From NCBI GenBank assembly GCA_035063885.1, contig JAPSFM010000004.1:62001-126000 (forward strand): a stretch of 64,000 nt of DNA, written 5' to 3'. This document shows positions 60,423-64,000 of this stretch, one piece after another (position 1 is the stretch's first letter; every line of letters begins with the position of its first letter). This DNA comes from CAADGY01 sp900696665 (GTDB taxonomy: Bacteria > Acidobacteriota > Terriglobia > Bryobacterales > Bryobacteraceae). Position numbers and translations under genes: made by a program. The notes under the pieces were generated by a model. The model was not told the DNA's origin, did not search any database, and was given only the letters and a program-made list of their open reading frames with translations.

Positions 60423-61136
60423 CTAAGCGGCCGCTTGCGTTGCGACGAAATGAATGCTGCGAATTTCGAGGATCGGCACTTCCTCCCCGTCCACTACTAT
60501 CATTTTTTGCCCCGCTGGCACCACCCGGCCGTCTTCCGTCTCCTCCCAGACCGTAGATCGTCCGAGGCGAACGTGGTCATCAGGGTGTCTGCTTGAAAGA
60601 GGAGTCAGCACCGGCAGCAAAACTTCTCCCAGTTCCTTGCCCTTAAAGGCGGGTCCGGTGCGAACCAGTGCAGGTGTCCAGATCAGATCCCGAAGGCGTT
60701 TGGGCTCCGGGATTTCGATGGAGGCGAGATGCTCGAATGGAATCCACAGGTAGGCTCCGGCGGCAAACACTTCGAGCCTCGGTCCGATTCGCGGGTCGCC
60801 ATCCTCAATGGTAGAGAAGGGCCGCCCTTCGAAAGTACCGTCTACCCGCTCCGATGCCCGACCGGACGGAAAGTCCCGCTTTGAAAACATCTCGTTCCGC
60901 GTCCGTTCGGCATGGATGGCAGCCCGGTACAGTAAAGCGCCCAAATCCGATTCTTTTTTTTCGCTGGCCAGAATATCCAATTGCTTTTCGGCGCGTTCAT
61001 ACTCGCCGGCGAAGCAAAGCAGCTCGAACAAAAAGGTGCGGCGCCGGGTGTCGGTCGGATCTTTCCGGAGTTCCGCACCCAGCGCCTGCACCGATTCGTT
61101 GAGCCGGCCCGCCTGAAACAGTTCTCTGGCTGTCAT
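60423..61136 (-). CDS. tagJ: TagJ/ImpE T6SS accessory protein
   Basis: The protein has 237 residues from the ATG at 61136; a longer frame would run into hcp. The ImpE-type sequence begins ARELFQAGRLNESVQALGAELR with TPR-like helices (RRRTFLFELLCFAGEYERAEKQL), then LWIPFEHLASIEIPEPKRLRDLIW, a core conserved in ImpE. TagJ binds the sheath N-terminus and helps ClpV in H1-type systems. It sits between hcp and tssA. No strong ribosome-binding site is seen. Confidence 0.9.
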   Translation of the reverse strand: MTARELFQAGRLNESVQALGAELRKDPTDTRRRTFLFELLCFAGEYERAEKQLDILASEKKESDLGALLYRAAIHAERTRNEMFSKRDFPSGRASERVDGTFEGRPFSTIEDGDPRIGPRLEVFAAGAYLWIPFEHLASIEIPEPKRLRDLIWTPALVRTGPAFKGKELGEVLLPVLTPLSSRHPDDHVRLGRSTVWEETEDGRVVPAGQKMIVVDGEEVPILEIRSIHFVATQAAA

Positions 61137-61153
61137 AGCGTCGGCTCGATTCG

Positions 61154-61639
61154 CTAGACTTTCTTGTTCAGCTTCAGATCCCAACCGGTCTTGATGGCCC
61201 CGGCCAACGTGCCGTCCGCCTTTTGCTCCTTGTACTCGTATTCGATTTTTGAATAATTCAAGGAAATCTGGTCCAAAGGTATGGAATCGACCCCGGAGGC
61301 GGCACCAGTCTGGTAAGACGATACCAGCACATCCGAGAACGCGATCTTCAAGAACTCCTGCTGCTCCTTGCCCGCCTTGCGGCAGGTGAGGATTGCCGAC
61401 TTGATGTGTTCGCCGCTGGCGCAGGCAAGCATCAATTTCGGGCTGGCCTTGTTCACGCGCATCACAAAGTGAAAATCCTGCATGTTGACTTTTCCCGCAC
61501 CCAAGCCGGCCCCGTGCGACGAGGTGCCGGACTGCGTTTCACCCCAGCTGAAGGATTCTACTTCGATTTCTTTCGCGTGTTTGGAATCCATGCTTTCGCC
61601 TTCGATTCCATCAATTTTCAAAAAAAGATCGACAGCCAT
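61154..61639 (-). CDS. hcp: Hcp tube protein (TssD)
   Basis: The 161-residue protein matches Hcp1-like proteins: VDLFLKIDGIEGESMDSKH, EVESFSWGETQSGT, then VNMQDFHFVMRVNKASPKL, and the C-terminal SLNYSKIEYEYKEQK. Hexamers stack to form the inner tube, and the pore can carry small effectors. A 93-base gap separates it from tssC, the longest within the operon. This could hold a local promoter or a processing site that raises Hcp levels (inference). A GGAAGGAGAAG stretch precedes the ATG. Confidence 0.95.
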   Translation of the reverse strand: MAVDLFLKIDGIEGESMDSKHAKEIEVESFSWGETQSGTSSHGAGLGAGKVNMQDFHFVMRVNKASPKLMLACASGEHIKSAILTCRKAGKEQQEFLKIAFSDVLVSSYQTGAASGVDSIPLDQISLNYSKIEYEYKEQKADGTLAGAIKTGWDLKLNKKV

Positions 61640-61732
61640 TTCGATTCTTCTCCTTCCGATACAAAGTTGCCGTTTCGAAGACAGACCTACCCCGTCCGCT
61701 CCGTTCCATCATCAGAAAGCGTACCGCCTTAC

Positions 61733-63220
61733 TTACTTGCGAGCCGAGGCCGGCAACTCCGCGACCAGTCGCAGAGAGACCGAAAGCTCGTCGAGTTGGA
61801 AATGAGGCCGCAGAAATGCTACAGCCTTGTAGACGCCGGGTTTACCGGCCACTTCGGCCACCTGGATGCTTGCCTCCCTTAGTGGCCTTTCCGCCTTCAC
61901 CGAAGGAGACGCCTGATCATCCGGTGTGACGTAATTCTGGATCCACTGATTCAACCAACGTTCGCAGTCGCCGCGCGACATGAAGCTGCCGATCTTGTCG
62001 CGCATCATAACCTTCAGATAGTGGGCGAAGCGCGAGACCGCCAGAATATAGGGCAGTTGAGCCGAGAGCCTGGCGTTGGCATTCGCCGATTCCAGGTCGT
62101 AGAGTTTCGGCTTCTGAGCGGATTGAACACTGAAGAATGCTGCGTAGTCGGTTCCCTTGCAGTGCACCAGCGGCGCGAATCCCAGGTCGGCCAGTTCCTT
62201 TTCACGGCGGTCCGTAATGGGAACTTCCGTTGGGCACTTCATGGCGATGTCGCCCTCGTCGGTGTAGAAGTTATGCACCGGCAGACCTTCCACCAGTCCG
62301 CCACCCTCCACGCCGCGAATGGCGGCACACCAGCCGTACAGCGCGAAAGCATTTGTAATACGCGCGCCAAGCGCAAACGCGGCATTGCCCCACAGATACT
62401 TGGAATGGTCAGTGCCGTCCACGGCTTCTTCGTAGGAGAATGCGTCCACGGGCTTTGTGTCCTTGCCATAGGGAAGCCGCATCAGGATATGAGGCACGCA
62501 CAGCGCGACATAGCGCGAATCCTCGGACTGGCGAAACGATTTCCACTTCGCATACTCGGTGGTATCGAATACTTTTGCCAGATCCCGGGGCGCGTCGAGG
62601 CTGGTGAATTTATCCAGGTTAAAGAACTCCGGCTGGGCCGCGGCTATGAACGGCGCATGGGCGGCCCCCGCCACCTGCGAAATCCGCTCGAGCAACTCGA
62701 TGTCCTCGGGGCCCTTTCCAAATTCGTAATCGCCGATCATCGCCCCGAACGGCGCTCCGCCAAACACCCCGAACTCTTCTTCGTACACCTTCTTGAAAAG
62801 AGCGCTTTGATCGAACTCCGCGGCGCGCTGCAAATCCCGGAGAAGTTCCTTTTTCGATGCGTTCAGTACTTTAATCTTCAGGTGAGTGCCGGTTTCGCTT
62901 TGATCCAGCAGATACTTGAGACCGCGCCAGGTCGCCTCCAGTTTCTGGAAGGAAGGGTGATGAAGGATCTCATTGAGCTGAATCGAGAGCAGATGGTCTA
63001 TCTGCGCGATGCGGGCGTTGATCATCGTCTCCGCATCCTTCGACACGGTCATGGACCCCTCCAGCACCTGCTGGACGAATTCCTTCACCATGTCCTTTCC
63101 GCGTTCCCGGGCCGATTCGTCGCGCGCCAGCCTGCCTTGTTCGACAATCTGGTCGAGCAGGCTGACTTCGGCAGTCTGCTCTATCGCGCCCGGCTGCATC
63201 GATTTCTGGGCCTCACTCAT
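61733..63220 (-). CDS. tssC: T6SS sheath large subunit TssC (VipB)
   Basis: The protein has 495 residues. The conserved blocks are MINARIAQIDHLLSIQLNEILHH, then FQKLEATWRGLKYLLDQSE, GALIGDYEFGKGP-like GAMIGDYEFGKGPED, and C-terminal RFAHYLKVMMRDKIGSFMS with WLNQWIQNYV. It forms the contractile sheath with TssB. Its ATG lies 8 bases inside the tssB end, so the two are translationally coupled as in most T6SS operons. Confidence 0.96.
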   Translation of the reverse strand: MSEAQKSMQPGAIEQTAEVSLLDQIVEQGRLARDESARERGKDMVKEFVQQVLEGSMTVSKDAETMINARIAQIDHLLSIQLNEILHHPSFQKLEATWRGLKYLLDQSETGTHLKIKVLNASKKELLRDLQRAAEFDQSALFKKVYEEEFGVFGGAPFGAMIGDYEFGKGPEDIELLERISQVAGAAHAPFIAAAQPEFFNLDKFTSLDAPRDLAKVFDTTEYAKWKSFRQSEDSRYVALCVPHILMRLPYGKDTKPVDAFSYEEAVDGTDHSKYLWGNAAFALGARITNAFALYGWCAAIRGVEGGGLVEGLPVHNFYTDEGDIAMKCPTEVPITDRREKELADLGFAPLVHCKGTDYAAFFSVQSAQKPKLYDLESANANARLSAQLPYILAVSRFAHYLKVMMRDKIGSFMSRGDCERWLNQWIQNYVTPDDQASPSVKAERPLREASIQVAEVAGKPGVYKAVAFLRPHFQLDELSVSLRLVAELPASARK

Positions 63221-63743
63221 CGCCGGTCTCCTTCGGCTCTCCAGATTTCATCTCGCCCTTCAGCTTGTCCAGTTTCTCCGTATTGCTCACCGCTTCGAGC
63301 AACAGTTCCTCGAGTTTGTCGTTGCCCTGAAGGCTTCCCCGCAGATCCGTCAGCTTCGTCCTCAGGTCGAGCAACTCGCGCAGAGGCTTCACCTGGCGCG
63401 CCACGTTCTCCGGCTCGAAATCTGCAAGGCTCTTGAAGCGCAGATCGACTTTGATATTCCCGGCGTCAGGGTCCTCACTCAGCTTGTTCTCCACTGAAAA
63501 CGCGAGGTGAGGTTTCATGCCTTCGAGCACGCTATCGAAATTATCCGGTGTAACCTCTATGAATTTGCGGTCACGCAGCCTGGGTAAGGGCGTTTCAGCC
63601 TGCCCCGTAAAATCGCCGAGCACTCCCATCACGAACGGCAATTCCTTCATCTCGATCGCATCGCCTACTTCGACGTCGTAGGTCACATGGACGCGCGGAG
63701 GCCGGACACGATCCAACTTGTGTTGTGTGCTTTCTCTTGCCAT
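63213..63743 (-). CDS. tssB: T6SS sheath small subunit TssB (VipA)
   Basis: The protein has 176 residues. The VipA pattern RPPRVHVTYDVEVGDAIEMKELPFV is clear in pieces, followed by GVLGDFTGQAETPLPRLRDRKF and the C-terminal helix with LLDLRTKLTDLRGSLQGN. It is the first gene of the T6SS operon. A leader of about 170 bases, with a 17-bp palindrome, separates it from a near-consensus promoter. A GAGG about 10 bases before the ATG serves as ribosome-binding site. Confidence 0.95.
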   Translation of the reverse strand: MARESTQHKLDRVRPPRVHVTYDVEVGDAIEMKELPFVMGVLGDFTGQAETPLPRLRDRKFIEVTPDNFDSVLEGMKPHLAFSVENKLSEDPDAGNIKVDLRFKSLADFEPENVARQVKPLRELLDLRTKLTDLRGSLQGNDKLEELLLEAVSNTEKLDKLKGEMKSGEPKETGDE

Positions 63744-63798
63744 TTAATTGAGGTCCCTCTTTTCTCCTGCTGAGGTATCCATTTCCTTATCCGATCGC

Positions 63799-63815
63799 CC
63801 GCAATTCAATTGCGG
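63799..63815. promoter_or_regulatory. 17-bp palindrome in the T6SS operon leader
   Basis: CCGCAATT-C-AATTGCGG has perfect 8-bp arms around a single base. It lies 56 bases before the tssB ATG and about 100 bases after the predicted start. It is not followed by a T-run, so it is not a terminator. It could be a repressor roadblock site or an RNA stem. Confidence 0.5.
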
Positions 63816-63921
63816 CACAACCCCCGCGCGGTAAGTTTTCCGCGCCTCCCGGTTGCATCGATATCCAGCGGCACGCACCACGTCCTCCGCCGGGAAACAA
63901 TCCGACTTATCTAGTGGGTTG

Positions 63922-63950
63922 AGTATATCTTCCGCAGGTTTCGGAGTCAA
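63922..63950 (-). promoter_or_regulatory. Near-consensus sigma70 promoter of the T6SS operon
   Basis: On the minus strand TTGACT (63950-63945) and TATACT (63927-63922) are separated by exactly 17 bases, each one mismatch from consensus. The start would be near 63915. It lies 3 bases from the ATG of the divergent gene at 63953. Confidence 0.65.
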
Positions 63951-63952
63951 GG

Positions 63953-64000
63953 ATGGAAAGCCCAGCCACCGCCATCATCTTCACCCCACCGGATCATCAT
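63953..64000 (+). CDS. Start of a divergent gene, cut by the window edge
   Basis: An ATG at 63953 preceded by GGAG-TCAAGG opens a frame to the window end (MESPATAIIFTPPDHH). Only 16 residues are visible, so no family can be named. Its place opposite tssB suggests it may begin the missing half of the T6SS cluster. A real gene is plausible but not proven. Confidence 0.4.
   Translation, partial: MESPATAIIFTPPDHH

Noticed and set aside
62021..63436. 471-codon plus-strand frame opposite tssC and tssB
   Set aside because: Antisense shadow of two certain T6SS genes, with no domain similarity.
63744..63950. 68-codon minus-strand frame ending next to tssB
   Set aside because: Its TTG start is the first bases of the predicted -35 hexamer, so it would not be fully transcribed; the translation looks random.
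1..64000. tRNA, rRNA, riboswitch or CRISPR array
   Set aside because: No T-loop-like GTTCGAATCC pattern in an intergenic space, no rRNA stretch and no regularly spaced repeats were seen; a covariance-model scan was not possible.

Overview
The window looks like a high-GC chromosome segment from an acidobacterium of the Solibacter/Bryobacter type. This is inferred from gene content, not from a marker gene. The signs are an Oar-like TonB receptor with an N-terminal carboxypeptidase-like domain, an ECF-like sigma factor beside a Ser/Thr kinase-TPR protein, several Tat-type 'RRxF' oxidoreductases and hydrolases, DoxX and TPR proteins, and frequent GTG/TTG starts. I saw no rRNA, tRNA or CRISPR array.

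Layout. Positions 1-8300 (minus strand) hold a nutrient-scavenging locus: a TonB receptor, a GH20 hexosaminidase, a DHDPS-like lyase, an IclR regulator and a class-III aminotransferase. Palindromes lie next to the receptor and regulator starts. Positions 8418-14885 hold a tripartite RND efflux pump: permease and adaptor on minus, a divergent TolC-like channel on plus. Positions 14909-20678 hold a secreted protein, then a tightly packed plus-strand operon (ECF-like sigma factor, Ser/Thr kinase-TPR, small Gly/Pro-rich protein, papain-like cysteine protease, unknown protein). It meets a convergent gene for an exported JAMM-motif protein whose ribosome-binding site is buried in a predicted hairpin. 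Positions 20779-24272 hold a MacAB-type ABC export system.

Positions 24413-46380 are a mosaic of catabolic and exported-protein genes: a beta-helix lipoprotein, an MSOX/MTOX-type oxidase, an IlvD/Edd dehydratase with a Gfo/Idh dehydrogenase, a probable matB-matC malonate module, a DUF1932-type dehydrogenase, an alkaline phosphatase, a DegT aminotransferase, a DoxX-TIM-barrel fusion with a URO-D family protein, a TPR protein, a transglutaminase-like protein, an esterase and an SDR. Two decayed genes lie here, an FG-GAP protein and an IS110-type transposase.

Positions 46431-63743 (minus strand) are a type VI secretion operon: tssB, tssC, hcp, tagJ, tssA, tssE, tssF, tssG, clpV, vgrG, PAAR, an FHA-DUF4123 fusion, a small accessory protein, a tandem PD-(D/E)XK nuclease-like protein and a gene overlapping it by 4 bases. 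The tail reads as one effector-delivery cassette: spike, tip, effector chaperone, DNase-like toxin, immunity candidate. A near-consensus sigma70 promoter and a 17-bp palindrome precede tssB. The membrane-complex genes (tssJ, K, L, M) are not in the window; a divergent gene begins at 63953.

The most promising undescribed elements are the duplicated-nuclease effector cassette with its FHA-fused chaperone, and the sigma/kinase/papain-like protease operon with its convergent JAMM neighbour.
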